64,000 nucleotides of DNA from Heliocidaris erythrogramma (GCA_025617745.1 CM046870.1:29097927-29161926); one strand, 5' to 3'; shown: positions 38,201 to 47,458, numbered from the stretch's first letter. A program made the numbers and translations. The notes: generated by a model from the sequence alone, not told the origin.

Positions 38201-39644
38201 GGGGTTTAACCCTCTCGGGACAGGAATTATTTAAGGGCTAAATTTATCACATTTTGTTCTTCAAATTGGCAACAATAATATCTTTCTTTTAGTGCTACAT
38301 GGTTCTAAGAAGGTGTAATGTCTTTGAAAACAATACAAATAGTTACAAAGTCGAAAAATTAAAAAAATTGCCAATTTTGATAAACAATGATTTTGAACCT
38401 TTCAATGTGTTGCCAATTTAAGGATTTTAAAGCTTATTCTCGTTTTGAAAATTCCTGGCTTCAAATGGAATATGGTCATGCAACAAAAATGGAAATAGTG
38501 CGTGCAGAAATCATAGCCAAACCACAAAATGCGGTCAGTTTTCTTGAAAGGGTCAAGCTAGGTAGAGGGTTTGGGATACGTATTGGGTTTGGTCTGAGGT
38601 TGAAGATTGGACTTTGAATAGTGTATGAAATTGATTGTGGGGCAATAAGCCTGTTCATAATTACAGTTTGCGCATGTGCAGATAAAGGTCATTTGTAGCG
38701 AGTACAACTGACCTTTATACGCTTTCATAATTTGAGCACAATGATGCGCGCACCAGTAACGTTTTAGTTGTTTAACAGATGCGCGTGCGCGTACAAATGT
38801 GGGTCATGTCGGGGTCATTTGTAGCAAGTACTAATTGCGAACTGGCTTATTGTCAAAGGATTATATGTAATTCAATTTAGATTACTATTGTCATCCTCTC
38901 AAACTGCAGAAAGAAGAAAAGACAGAAAGACAAAGAAGAGGGAAGTTATAAAAGATAGAGGGGCAGTGGAGAAAGAGAAGAAATGAAAGAAGGATTAGAA
39001 GGGGCAAAGAAGAGAAGGAAGGGGATGAAGGAGCAGAGTGGAAGAAAAAAAAATGTCACATGACCAAAACTCAACTTTACTCTTAAGTGTAGCGATCACC
39101 TAAAAAAATAACTTGTGTAGAGCTGGAATGTACAAAATCAACTTGAAAACACATTACCTGGCCTTCTATGGGTTAACGGTTAAGGAGTATGAAAAAATTG
39201 AAAACATTAAACCAATTCCAAAGTCGGTTCCGCGCTGGTCATTATTCTTTGCGAGCACGTACGGGTGCGTTTACTAGTCTTCTCACAAGTCGCTTTTTGT
39301 TTTCAGTGTATTTCAACCTGCAATATCTCTTTATAGAATCAACATTTAAAGCTCATATTCCGAATACAGTATAGCGACATGGAACCACTAATGTACAAAG
39401 CAAAATATGTTTTGATGGATTGGTGCACTTTAAGGACTCCGTTTTGTTACATTTTTTTCCAGGAACAAACATCCAGTCTGAAACCCACGACAGCATCGAG
39501 GATGCCTACACGGCCCTGAGACTCTACAAGAAATATCTGAAGCTGAGGGAAGAGATGGAGGATGAGAAGGAGTGGGAGACACAGCTCAAGAAGATGTATG
39601 AGGAAGGGAGGAAACACAAGTGGAAAGTACCTGGAACGGAATGA
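17243..39644 (+). CDS. PAN2: PAN2, catalytic subunit of the PAN2-PAN3 poly(A) nuclease (complete, 25 coding exons)
   Basis: PAN2 shortens mRNA poly(A) tails in the cytoplasm together with PAN3. Coding exons: 17243-17399, 17884-18026, 18927-19096, 19489-19687, 20391-20509, 21198-21342, 21913-22057, 23129-23208, 23691-23818, 24179-24351, 25099-25262, 25883-26011, 26630-26779, 27459-27675, 28316-28431, 29622-29720, 30392-30516, 31699-31792, 32532-32675, 33167-33317, 34477-34634, 35587-35730, 36356-36535, 38015-38108, 39463-39644. All are bounded by AG/GT, all phases agree, and the sum is 3606 nt (1201 aa), close to vertebrate PAN2 as I recall it. Order: WD40 propeller, PAN3-binding linker, inactive ubiquitin-hydrolase-like domain, DEDDh exonuclease (D994, E996, D1103, H1150/D1155). 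ATG 17243 is the first Met after upstream in-frame stops. Confidence 0.95.
18303..18926. other. PAN2 intron 2: C run and no other gene
   Basis: A C-rich stretch at 18325-18348 and AT-rich DNA. The plus-strand frame 18551-19006 overlaps exon 3 out of frame and is not coding. Confidence 0.5.
20123..20298. mobile_element. 176-bp MITE with TGGGGTGTTGCAAGAAAGTT ends (PAN2 intron 4)
   Basis: TGGGGTGTTGCAAGAAAGTT at 20123 is matched by the exact complement ending at 20298. The inside also has paired short motifs (GATTGCAAGTTGCAACTGAT and ATTTGCAGTTGATTGCAAC). There is no coding sequence. It is inserted about 90 bases upstream of exon 5. Confidence 0.85.
22550..22888. mobile_element. Foldback repeat with CCATATTCTCGAAAGG-type ends (PAN2 intron 7)
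   Basis: The left end GGGCCATATTCTCGAAAGGT, followed by GCCTAACTTCAAGC, is mirrored by GGCTTAACTTAGGCCACTTG and GAGAATACGGGGC at the right. The arms are diverged but paired. There is no open frame. Confidence 0.6.
22900..23035. repeat. Two tandem ~70-bp hairpins, family F (GAGCCAGAAGGGCGTTAACTC)
   Basis: Each unit has an arm like GAGCCAG(A/G)AGGGCAT...CT and a partner arm GTTAACGCCCTTCTG. Related hairpins lie at 30551-30635, 32166-32255 and 59105-59185, and a half unit near 22527. Three of these sites are in PAN2 introns. Confidence 0.65.
23691..24351 (+). CDS. PAN2: PAN2 exons 9-10: PAN3-interaction linker (about residues 387-486)
   Basis: Exon 9 encodes [16 protein letters not shown] and [10 protein letters not shown]. 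Exon 10 encodes [20 protein letters not shown] followed by [12 protein letters not shown]. In the known PAN2-PAN3 structures the stretch between propeller and UCH-like domain wraps around the PAN3 dimer; the order and the DPE(V/I)LR.MK..GFIGYAPN-type core match. An intron with a tRNA-derived SINE and a family E MITE follows exon 10. Confidence 0.85.
24497..24790 (+). mobile_element. tRNA-derived SINE (PAN2 intron 10)
   Basis: A box TGGCCCAGTTGG (24503-24514) and B box GGTTTAAATCC (24547-24557) have tRNA spacing. An unrelated body then runs to about 24790, where a family E MITE begins. The A-box is perfect to consensus; the B-box has lost its central C, so the copy is probably old. Confidence 0.65.
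24797..24981. mobile_element. MITE family E (TACAGTCAAACCTG ... CAGGTTTCACTGTA), PAN2 intron 10
   Basis: TACAGTCAAACCTG and CAGGTTTCACTGTA form near-perfect inverted termini ending in TA. The inside contains repeated AAAGACCACCTG-type motifs in both orientations. Other copies: 25551-25803 (interrupted), 29417-29600, 30179-30354, 32267-32443, 53463-53585 (partial) and the 1.3-kb member at 50630-51929. A TA target suggests a Tc1/mariner-type mover, but no transposase is seen. Confidence 0.85.
25099..33317 (+). CDS. PAN2: PAN2 exons 11-20: inactive ubiquitin-hydrolase-like domain (about residues 487-949)
   Basis: The Cys-box region reads [16 protein letters not shown]. Where active USPs have NTCYMNS the sequence has NAYCNS, so the catalytic Cys is Ala534 and the domain should be non-catalytic, as in other PAN2s. 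Likely structural-zinc CxxC pairs are seen: CSKEFCLAC (exon 12), CKVC (exon 14) and CDDC (exon 15). The end of the domain has [15 protein letters not shown] and [10 protein letters not shown]. Exon 17 inserts a CCCH finger (separate entry). Exon 14 starts with an acidic, lineage-variable stretch rich in D, E and K. Confidence 0.9.
27185..27440 (+). mobile_element. tRNA-derived SINE (PAN2 intron 13)
   Basis: A box-like TAGTGTAATGG (27192-27202) and B box GGTTTGAATCC (27236-27246) are followed by a body ending AAAAAGCGCTTCATAAATCC, a common tail type of invertebrate SINEs. It ends about 20 bases before the exon 14 acceptor tract. No tRNA cloverleaf is complete. Confidence 0.6.
29417..29600. mobile_element. 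MITE family E copy, PAN2 intron 15
   Basis: TACAGTGAAACCTGTCTATA at 29417 and CAGGTTTGACTGTA ending at 29600 are the two termini. It ends 21 bases before the exon 16 acceptor, so it overlaps the likely branch-point zone. Confidence 0.85.
30179..30354. mobile_element. MITE family E copy, PAN2 intron 16
   Basis: TACAGTGAAACCCGTCTATA starts at 30179 and GCAGGTTTGACTGTA ends at 30354. It lies 38 bases before exon 17, the exon that encodes the CCCH finger. Confidence 0.85.
30392..30516 (+). CDS. PAN2: PAN2 exon 17: CCCH zinc finger inside the UCH-like domain (residues 779-820)
   Basis: Exon 17 encodes [16 protein letters not shown], a perfect C-X5-C-X4-C-X3-H pattern (C798, C804, C809, H813), the RNA-binding CCCH finger type. 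It sits between LPDVITINC (exon 16) and the [10 protein letters not shown] strand (exon 18). The frame requires the acceptor CAG at 30389-30391. A second CAG 8 bases on (30397-30399) would lead straight into GAG TGA. Exon length is not a multiple of three, so skipping breaks the frame. A family E MITE ends 38 bases upstream (30354) and a long hairpin starts 34 bases downstream (30551). Confidence 0.85.
30551..30635. repeat. Long hairpin, family F, just after PAN2 exon 17
   Basis: ACATCGTCTGTTTGGAGCCA, then GAAGGGTGTAAACTC, pairs with GAGTTAACGCCCTTCTGGCT and CTCAACAGACGATGT. The arms are about 34 bp with few mismatches and the loop is about 16 bases. The start is 34 bases past the exon 17 donor. 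Confidence 0.85.
30825..31155. mobile_element. Two adjacent palindromic elements built of TTACCATTAATGGTAA motifs
   Basis: Both units (30825-30979 and about 30985-31155) open with a GTTGCGTAAAACTTACCATT-like end and close with TACCATTAATGGTAAGTTT plus TGCAACGGGG-like sequence. The centre GAAACCTTGATTTTGATTGG is identical in both. They are direct copies of one inverted-repeat element in PAN2 intron 17. Confidence 0.75.
31412..31549. mobile_element. MITE family B copy 2 (PAN2 intron 17)
   Basis: GGGGAGCGTTTCATCAAGCG at 31412 and ACGTTTGATGAAACGCTCCCC ending at 31549 are inverted. The middle is in the opposite orientation to the copy at 2428. Confidence 0.85.
32267..32443. mobile_element. MITE family E copy, PAN2 intron 18
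   Basis: TACAGTCAAACCTGCTTTAG opens and CAGGTTTTACTGTA closes the copy. It directly follows a family F hairpin (32166-32255). Confidence 0.85.
33343..33755. mobile_element. MITE family D copy 3 (PAN2 intron 20)
   Basis: GGGAAAGTCCACCCTGATTA near the left and AGGGTGGACTTTCCCTTTAA at the right pair with each other. The left TTAA has been lost. It starts only 25 bases after exon 20. Confidence 0.75.
34477..39644 (+). CDS. PAN2: PAN2 exons 21-25: DEDDh exonuclease domain (about residues 950-1201)
   Basis: All catalytic residues of the RNase-T-like DEDDh fold are present: VGLDAEFV (D994, E996) in exon 21, [12 protein letters not shown] (D1103) in exon 23, and THDSIEDA (H1150, D1155) in exon 25. 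Exon 22 carries [18 protein letters not shown] and [12 protein letters not shown]; exon 23 carries [11 protein letters not shown]-like and [14 protein letters not shown] motifs. The C-terminus ends KWKVPGTE. Nothing suggests loss of activity. Confidence 0.93.
35098..35482. mobile_element. TTAA-type MITE family G, copy 1 (PAN2 intron 21)
   Basis: TAATCTGTAACTTTGTGGAG at the left and CTCCACAAAGTTACTGATTC plus CCTTTAA at the right are inverted. A second copy lies at 51991-52388 in a CMAH intron. Confidence 0.75.
36986..38014. other. PAN2 intron 23: dispersed repeat remnants
   Basis: (TAA)n at 37209-37233 precedes GCTTAGCGCACATCACTTAC and CCTATGCGCTTAAAG, a common 3' end type of sea-urchin-like SINE/LINE tails. 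A 21-base unit containing AAGAAGGAGCTGTACCCTGT is tandemly repeated at 37699-37765. There is no gene. Confidence 0.5.
38206..38559. mobile_element. MITE family C copy 2 (PAN2 intron 24)
   Basis: It starts at TTAACCCTCTCGGGACAGG. Its body matches 5276-5684 in the opposite orientation (TTGGCAACA..., CAATGTGTTGCCAATTTAAG). The right end has lost TTAA. Confidence 0.7.
39060..39440. repeat. Dispersed repeat family H, uninterrupted copy (PAN2 intron 24)
   Basis: Landmarks GAGTATGAA, GTCGGTTCCGCGCTGGTCAT, TAGTCTTCTCACAAGTCGCT and CTGCAATATCTCTTTATAG match 50380-51985 segment by segment. There the copy is split by a 1.3-kb element, so this copy serves as the empty site. Confidence 0.75.
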
Positions 39645-40340
39645 TGGAATGTTAAAAGATGGACAGAAGAAGAAGGAAGGAGAAGGGATGGAAAGTAAGC
39701 AGAAGGAAGATATTAAGAGAGTGATGCAGAGGGAGGGAAAAAAAAACAAGTGGAAAATACAATGTAGCTTGAACGGAATGATAGAAGGTCTAAAGATGGA
39801 CAGAAGGAGAAGGAAAGAGCTCTCACCACGGAGTCTTTTAAAAAAGCTCTCAAGACCCATCTCTTCAATTTGAAAAACTAGCCATTTGATGACATGAATG
39901 ATTGAACATTGCAGACAATTATGTTTTTGAAACATTTCATTTTGTTTTAACTGTAAATACCACAACACCCATCTCTTCAATTTGAAAAACTAGCCATTTT
40001 ATGACATGAATGATTGAACACTGTAGACAAGTACTTTTTTGAAACATTTCATTTTGTTTTAACTGTAAATACCACGAGCTGTGCACCCTTGGAATTCAAC
40101 TGAATTTTGAATGAATATTTTGGAGCAAGCGCCATGAGTGCCTGCGTTGGTGGATGCAGGCGGGAACACAGTAAGAGAAGGAAGGAGAAGGGAGAAAGTA
40201 TGACAATGATGGACACAAATGAAAAACAGGTGGAAAGTACCTGGATCAGATTGGACTGATGTCTAAAGGTGGACAAAACAAAGACGGGAGAGGGTTGAAA
40301 CACAATGGAAAGTTTCCCAGAACAGAACAAACTGATGACT
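39645..40340 (+). repeat. Degenerate tandem copies of the PAN2 3' coding end, with an embedded LINE-like tail
   Basis: The end of exon 25 plus following bases (AACACAAGTGGAAAGTACCT, then GGAACGGAATGATGGAATG and AAAGATGGACAGAAG) recurs at 39738-39815, about 40205-40285 and 40298-40340 with growing divergence. Between them, 39797-39880 reads SFKKALKTHLFNLKN then stop, a C-terminal motif typical of a LINE-type ORF2. A 111-base segment (39856-39966) is duplicated at 39967-40075. None of the PAN2 copies keeps a long frame. Confidence 0.65.
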
Positions 40341-40980
40341 GATTCCCGACTGAAGTGGCACATCACTGTGTTTAACAGAGATCTGCAAATATTGTCATTT
40401 GTACCGAGTACTACATGTAAGTCCATGGTCTATGAAAGTCCCATGTCCTCAGGGAGAGAGAGAGAAGGGGGGGGGGCTTGCTTCTCAAGTAAACCTCATT
40501 CACAATTAGCGCTGTAAAATGCCTCTAAAAACAGGCTGCATTGAGAATTAAACCACATAAGCATAGTGCATTCCACCACTCTGTTTCTTGTAATGGTGAG
40601 TACACTTTAAAGTCAAATTTGTTGCGTGCAGCTACTTTTTTCCACCCCTCCCCCACTTGCGAGTCATTTACTCACATGTGATATGCTTTTATTTTCCAAC
40701 AGCAGCTATTTTGAGGAAGTTTTAAAGCGTCATATGTGCAAGAAGCTTTACAGTATTAATGATAGCCGTCAGTTTATTGTGCTTAAAATTGATTGCTACG
40801 TCAACGTTTAGTGCCACCAGATGGCAGAGGAACCATCACACATCGTCTATTTATACAACTGTGCAAACATTCATGCTTTCCGTCATCAATTGTGGATAAA
40901 CACCCCTGCCTCTGTCAGTCAAATTTCATCATGTAGCCACTGAAAACCTGTTCAAAGGGTTGAATTGATCAGGTTTTCTT
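40341..40980. other. No gene seen; possible PAN2 3' UTR or flank
   Basis: Mixed sequence with a GA/G run at 40455-40475. No AATAAA in a convincing context was singled out as the PAN2 polyadenylation site. Confidence 0.3.
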
Positions 40981-41443
40981 TTTTAATGCCTCTGCCCGCC
41001 GAATGTTTACGGGTTGTCTGTCCGTCCGTCCCGTTTTTGTTCTCATGATAACTTAAGAACCATGCGGCAGATGAACTTCAAAGTTGGATCATGTATGCAT
41101 ATGGGAGGGACAATGATCTGATTAGATTTTGGGGTCACAAGGTCAAAGGTCATAGAGGTCATTTTATATATGAAAATGGCTTGTTTTCAACCATTTGGCG
41201 AGTCAATTTCAAACTTGGCTCATGTATGCATATGGGAGTGATGATCCAAGTCGATTTGGGCTCACAAGGTCAAATATCGAAGGTCACAGAGGTCATTGTG
41301 TACCTGGAAATAGATGGTTCTCACAATTTTTCGATGAAACTTTAAAACAAATCAACATGATTGTGCAATATATTTCTGATCTGGCAAGGGCAGAGGCATA
41401 AATTTTGACTGCATGCAGTCGAGAATTCATCTACATGTAGTTT
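40981..41443 (+). repeat. Dispersed repeat family A, copy 2
   Basis: It runs from TTTTTTAATGCCTCTGCCCG to AGGCATAAATTTTGACTGCA, then a decayed palindrome (TGCATGCAG) and ATTCATCTACATGTAG. The inside has AAGGTCAAAGGTCATAGAGG near 41139 and a second, decayed half-site cluster near 41269, so it holds two internal units. Confidence 0.8.
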
Positions 41444-42940
41444 AAAATTTGGTAACACTAGTATTTTTCTGTTAAGTTTTTTAATTGAAAATCAATATTA
41501 ATGAAAAGAATATATATACAATATATACATAGATTATTTTGAAAAGTTTACAAGGTTGCCACTTTTATCTGTTGAACATTCCATCTTGTTGTCAATTTAA
41601 GGATTTTTAATGTTTTGATTTTCCTTTATCAGATTGCTGCTGTCAAGTGCCATATCGTAACACAACAGAAATGTGGACGGAGTACATGTACATGTATGTG
41701 CAGAATTTTTGATACTGTAATGGTTAAAAAGAAACGAAAGCAAGATGACAGAAATAGTGGCAGGAATACAAAAAGCTCTATTTTAACTCATTACTTGCTT
41801 TGATTGACCAGTGGAACAAACTGGATTGCCACAGTTGACTTTTGGCACACCGTTAGAGTGTACATGTATATGTGTAATATAGACGTATATGTACACCAAA
41901 TGTGGCAGTCCAGGGTTTCGATCCATGGCGAATAAAGAGTTAATGTGTGTAATTATCCGAGTCTGCAGGTGTTTATGAATACCCTTTCACTGCCCATATA
42001 TCAATAATAATATGTTATTTCAGAGAATGAAATTAAAAATGAAATCTAGAGGGAGAACCCTCCAAAAAAACAGTCTATCATTCCAAAAAATAAAATGAAT
42101 ATGAATTATTACCAGTTGAAGCTGTAACCTTTATTTAAAAAAAGAAAAGAAAATGTTATTAGACTGCCTAAAGTACTAACTATTTTTAAAGAGTGGAAAG
42201 AATACTTGTATTTGAATTTTGGTGCAATTTTCCATCTTTTTTAATGAAAATGCTTTGTTTATTAAGAGTATTTCTTAGGGTAACCAGGCGGGTCGTGTAT
42301 CCAGCCCAAGTCAATGGGAGAAAAGCTGTGAATTGGTTAACTTAACAGACTCATTCAAGCAGTGTTTTGGGTATCCTTGAATCCCATCTTGACATCTCTA
42401 CTAAATGTGATTACAAGACTTGATGTGTGATGACATCTGGGACAGCTACCCCCTAGTTTGATTACCCCCCCCCCCTCCCTCCCCAGGTTATTGTAACCTT
42501 GTTATACATGTATATGTAACAAACTCCTTGGGACCAAGGAAATTGCCTATTTACATCAAAACCTCGTTATATCGGGGCTAAAATAACAATAAAATACAAA
42601 GATGTCGGACCAAAGTGACTTTGTTACAACGGTGTTCTTTATAAGGTTCCTGTACAGGGGGTATTTTCCCCCTAAGGATATTTCTCAACCTTGGATCAAG
42701 GAGCTGCTGAAAGGGTTTATCGCTGGGGGGGGGGGGGGGGGGGGGGGTTGTCCCAGGGAGTAGGTACATGAAGTTGTTTGGGGGGGGGGGGTAAATGTCC
42801 AGATATAAATTGTCGAGATACAATATACTACTACATTGTACAAGTATGAACAGAAATAATGCTGGCAGACTGCTGCTAACATGAAATTCTCTTCATGGTT
42901 ATTTGCTGCTTGATACAGATGGTACATTTATGTGTGTTTT
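41444..42940. other. No gene; G-rich runs
   Basis: AT-rich DNA with G runs at 42724-42747 and 42779-42791 and a C run at 42466-42474. The proline-rich minus-strand frames there come from the runs. Confidence 0.45.
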
Positions 42941-42953
42941 GTATGGCTAGGTG

Positions 42954-43921
42954 TAGCCTCTTGTCGAGGCCCTGGCGTTGTTGAAATCCTTGGCGGCAAA
43001 CCGAGGCGCTTGCGCCGAGGGCCTCTTGACACCCGACCTGAATTATATATTCATGAGGCACGATTTCCTACTGAATTATGCATGAAAACGTGAATAGTTA
43101 GATAACCGCGGCGATCGCCCAGCAAATTGGCCAATGAAATCTCAAGGATTTCTTACTTCAGTTCAGGACTAGTCTATTATTTTTTTGGGGGATTACGTAA
43201 ATCTATTGCTCAAAATACATTCACAGACAAGCACATTATGAAGAATTCGATCTCTAGCTTACAAACCATGGTAATTTGAAATAAGACAAATGTACATATT
43301 TCTCAAGAGATCATCATATATTTACAAATAATGAAGAATGGGCAATAAAAGTCACCGTTCAACAATAGATGCATCTCCATCAATTCTGATGTAACCAAGG
43401 AGTTACCAGCAACTTCACTGCCCGGTAAGGCCCCGGGGGATCCGCCTGGCCTAGGCCCTAGCATAGCTCGCGAATTCAAAGCGGGGTTAATCAGCACAGA
43501 CCGGTAGCGCGTGAAAAATAACACTTTTTCCATAGCCAGTAGGCAGATTCACAAAAACATCTGTCCTTTAAGTGCAGATTTGATTGCATCAACTTGCAAA
43601 TCTTTGAATCTGTCAATCTTCAACATTCTAGCTGCATATTCTAAGCTCTTACAAATATCGTCATCACTCGTCGTGGAAGAAACGTTGAACGCCATTTTGG
43701 GCTAGCGTGCAGTCGAGTCATGAATATTTAACATTATGTCATGGTAGCTCGCGCTTATTGGATGATTTTCACCGACCAAAATTTGGTCGGAATATTCGTC
43801 AAAACAATGAAATACAAAAGAAATTCAGATCAGGTGTCAAGAGGCCCTCGGCGCAAGCGCCTCGGTTTTGCCTCCATATCGCCAAGGATTTCAACAGCCC
43901 CAGGACCTCGACAAGAGGCTA
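42954..43921 (-). mobile_element. 968-bp Mutator-like element with 9-bp target duplication and RecQ-like fragment
   Basis: The direct repeat GGCTAGGTG lies at 42945-42953 and 43922-43930. Between them the element opens TAGCCTCTTGTCGAGG and closes CCTCGACAAGAGGCTA. The terminal inverted repeats are about 90 bp (42954-43043 and 43824-43921), matching over CCGAGGCGCTTGCGCCGAGG with one ~6-base indel. A 9-bp duplication with long inverted ends is the hallmark of Mutator-like elements. No transposase is present. The only coding trace is the RecQ-like fragment at 43487-43695. Confidence 0.8.
43487..43695 (-). pseudogene. RecQ-like helicase N-terminal fragment, frameshifted
   Basis: ATG at 43695 opens 48 codons (MAFNVSSTTSDDDICKSLEY..., then FKDLQVDAIKSALKG) ending at TGA 43549-43551. 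Shifting frame at about 43560 continues DVFVNLPTGYGKSVIFHALP and ends at TAA 43487-43489. FK.LQ..AI..L..G.DVFV.LPTGYGKS is the motif 0 / Walker A region of RecQ-family DNA helicases. One base is missing or extra near 43560, so this copy cannot make the domain. It lies wholly inside the Mutator-like element. Confidence 0.8.
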
Positions 43922-43931
43922 GGCTAGGTGC

Positions 43932-44412
43932 TACATGCATGTATCTGAACACAGTTACCCTGTGAATTACATAGAAGAATGTTCAACTTAAGTCTACATT
44001 CTTGCTGAATTGAAATTCCATGTGCATTTGTAACCTCTTTTATGGCCAACTAATGGCATGTATTTATTGTACAGTGTCCACAAATTATGTGTTCTTTGAA
44101 AATAAATATGACATACATGTATACTTGTCCGTTTCCTTTTGTTTTCTTGATTAATGAGTATACAATACAAAACGTTATGTTTAGTCTTTATACAAGGAAC
44201 AAGGATAGATGAGAGGACCTGATAAGAATATGAGGAAACCCAAGAAATAAATAAAACCAAATAAAAATATTTTAAAAAAGGAGATTATGGCGGACTGAAA
44301 GGAATAATACACTATGAACATAACGGACAGAGTGTGTGCACAAAATAAACAACTCATTCTCCCCTTCACAATGGTTCTGGCAGACAAAAGAATGGAGAGC
44401 AATCATTCTTTC
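43932..44412. other. No gene seen
   Basis: AT-rich DNA without recognisable features. Confidence 0.35.
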
Positions 44413-44755
44413 CGAGGGTTCATAATTCCGAAGGTTAGCAATTCCGAAGGTTCGCAATTCCAAAATATAAAATTCACATAGGGGGTTTATAATTCCGAAA
44501 ATCAAAGGGTTCATAATTCTGAAAAAAACTAATTCTGAATACCTGGGAGCAGTAATTTTTTACTGACAAATTTGCTCTCAGCCAATCAGATGCAAGGATT
44601 CAGTAGCTTATAACAATTGTCGGTAAAAATCACTAACAAAACGCTTGATGAAATGCTCCCCACATGCATTACTCTGAAGGTTCGTAATTCCGAAAATCAA
44701 AAAAGGGTTCATAATTCTGAAGCTCAAAAAAGGGTTCATAATTCTGAAGGTCCGG
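44413..44755. repeat. Degenerate short tandem repeat (GGTTCATAATTCCGAA), split by a MITE
   Basis: At least nine units of about 16-25 bases like GGTTCATAATTCCGAAGG and GGTTCGCAATTCC run from 44413 to 44545 and from 44675 to 44755. The family B MITE (44544-44661) separates the blocks. Confidence 0.75.
44544..44661. mobile_element. MITE family B copy 3, left arm eroded
   Basis: The right arm ACGCTTGATGAAATGCTCCC and the middle CAGCCAATCAGATGCAAGGA match the copies at 2428 and 31412. The left terminal repeat is reduced to TGGGAGCAGTAATTTTT. Confidence 0.75.
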
Positions 44756-47040
44756 AACAGAAAGCAGTAGAGGTACATACACATCATAATCACACTTTTA
44801 ACTCGACAAAATTAAGATGTTGGTGCATACACGTATACTATGACAGCATTGCTTTTATTAAGATTTTATACATGTATTTTCCAAATGATTCAATATGAAT
44901 TAGACAAGGCAAACATTGTGAAATGATCGCATGAAACAGTTTATTTGAAAAGAGAGTGTCGGTGGTGTAGTAATGAATACCAGTGTGGATTCTGGAGTCT
45001 TCAATGCAAGTAGACCGGTATATAGTTGGAATTTCTTCCCAATCCCAGTATCTAAATTATTTGTTTAGTATTTTCTATTTGAGGAAAATTTTTCACAGCA
45101 TTTTAATATGCTAGTATATATCTTGCTTATTCATCATCTAAAATCAAAGAAAGCTGATGAAAAGCTTTTGAGGGATGACCGAAACTATATATATGACCTT
45201 GAATATTAGCAACATTTGGTCTCTCATTACACTGTTGAGGGGACACCGGTTTTACTCGGAAAATTCAATGCAACTTTACGAGGTCACTGATTAGGGGGAA
45301 GGTGCAGGTACCTATCGTCTTCTTTTCTCATCCTTTCCCATTTTTTTCTTCTTTCTTTTTCTCTCTTAAAATTTTGTTTTTCATCCATTCATTTGGGTTT
45401 AGGGGGAGGGGGGAGGCCCGTGCCCACCAGTAACTACGCCACTGTGTTGTGTAGAAACCCGCTGGCGATACCTGGCATTTGTTCTTATTGAAGAAACCAA
45501 TATTCTCCCCAAACAAAACACTCCATCAACCTTATTCACTGAATCGATGAATCAATACTGGTGAAATCAAATCCGTTGACTGTGCCAGCTGATTAATTAT
45601 AATACCTATCGGTAATCAATGACCGAACATGTGGTTAACCTTTCATTTGCCACCAGAGCCTACTGGCACAGTTGCTGGTCTGACACGTATGCTGACGAGC
45701 AATAAAATAATTGGCACCAATTAACGAAAGACTTGTTTTGTGCAACACACAAACTTTCTAAAAATGACCCATCTGCGGGCTTGATCAGCTACATACAATG
45801 TACTAACCCTTTTAAACACCTGAATAGATTAGTTTTACACTGGAAACAGTTAAATATATAAAATAATCTCAAAAACTTCCCTCTATTTATCCCATGATAG
45901 ATATAATGTGGCACAGACAGATCATTTGTATGGAATATGAAGAGTTACCGGTTAACATAATATTTATTGCATTGACCCAGATGTGGTCCAAATGGTACCT
46001 GGTAGGAAGAAATCAGTTGAATGTCACAAGCACCTTAATTTTCAAGTGATTAATTTTTAGCGCCCAGTTGAAGGAAGTAAATTTCACGTTTTTAATTTTT
46101 GTCATTGCACCAGGCTCAAATATTTGCGTGTTATTATTTTAATGCCAATTTCATGCCGAAATGCGTAAAAATTTCCACACTGCAAATTATTCCACGTTTA
46201 CAGGATTTATATACTTAACAGTATATATTCCATCTGTATATTTCATAAAATTACAGTAAACTTACTTTCTAATAATGAAGGTTTAAATTCTTGACAAGAA
46301 CAAACAACAACACAACACAATGCACTTTACATGATTCATTTGTTTTTGATCCAACAGAGTTATATAATCTTAGTTGAACTACCCCAACATTTAATGTCAA
46401 TAATCCACAACTCTCATTGTAATTAGTCATAGAAAGCAGAAATATATTCTCTTTTTAAATATTTTTTTATTCTTCAGGATGAACTGTACAGATAAAACGA
46501 TAGAAAAGGCTAACGTTGATAAACACATGAAAAGAGCAATGGTGCAGGTTTTTAATTTTCTCTTCAAAATTGCCCTTTTGGAACATGGGTAAGCCAAAGT
46601 ACATTGCACACGCGAACACACACACCTAGGCCTAGGAAAACTATGATATTGTTTTCAATCATACCTTTAAATTGAATCCAGGAATTTATTATTACCTGGA
46701 TGTGATAAATCTGCCAACTTGACAAAATTGGCAACATGCTCTTGTTTACTTAGAGTACACATTCACGACAGGCTGTCTATAATAATGTCAACATGGATGG
46801 TGCAATGCAAATATTGTAAGTGCACTTTTATGAACTATACTCATTTATTTCTCGCACCTAATTTGTACAGGAAAAAAAAAAGGAGAGATATAAATATTGA
46901 TAATGAAAGTATGAAGACTTATGAACCTAGTATGTTTTTTTTTCTCACCTCTCAGATATCATTTCAATGTACACTGTACCCAATCATGTTTAAGCACAAT
47001 CATGAATTTGTCGACAAATAGACAAATATGAGGGTACATT
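44756..47040. other. No gene seen
   Basis: AT-rich DNA. A TIR-like end (CAGTGGCGTAGTTACTGG on the minus strand, about 45443) with a C/G-rich flank resembles one end of the element at 4655-4940. 47041-47190 is a decayed relative of family J (see 49777-50161). Confidence 0.4.
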
Positions 47041-47458
47041 GTATCTATAATGACTTCAGAGTTTAAAGAGGAGTTCGAGCTCTGGTAATTTGTGAGCTTT
47101 TTCATTTCTTTTTTATGGCGGTTTTGAAAGAATATGAAAGAAGAAATGTACCGGTATCCTGACAACGACTCCTCTTCAATTAAATGCCCTTATATTCAAA
47201 GTGTAAAGAGAAATAGCCAATATATATGTTATATATAAATGACATGATCCAACAAATATATTCTGTATATGAGTACTTGGCAAATGAATAAGTAATAGTT
47301 CAATCCCATAATCTACCACATATAAATATCATTCAAATGCATCATTCGTAGTTTAAAGCCATGACCGAGCACAAATGAAATTTGTTACATTTTTCCTATT
47401 TCTGTACCAAGAACATAAATGTAATACAATATGAAGACCAACAGAATTGAATCTGCAA

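Noticed and set aside
39447-39980. 177-codon minus-strand frame
   Set aside because: Shadow of PAN2 exon 25 and its purine-rich downstream copies, read on the opposite strand.
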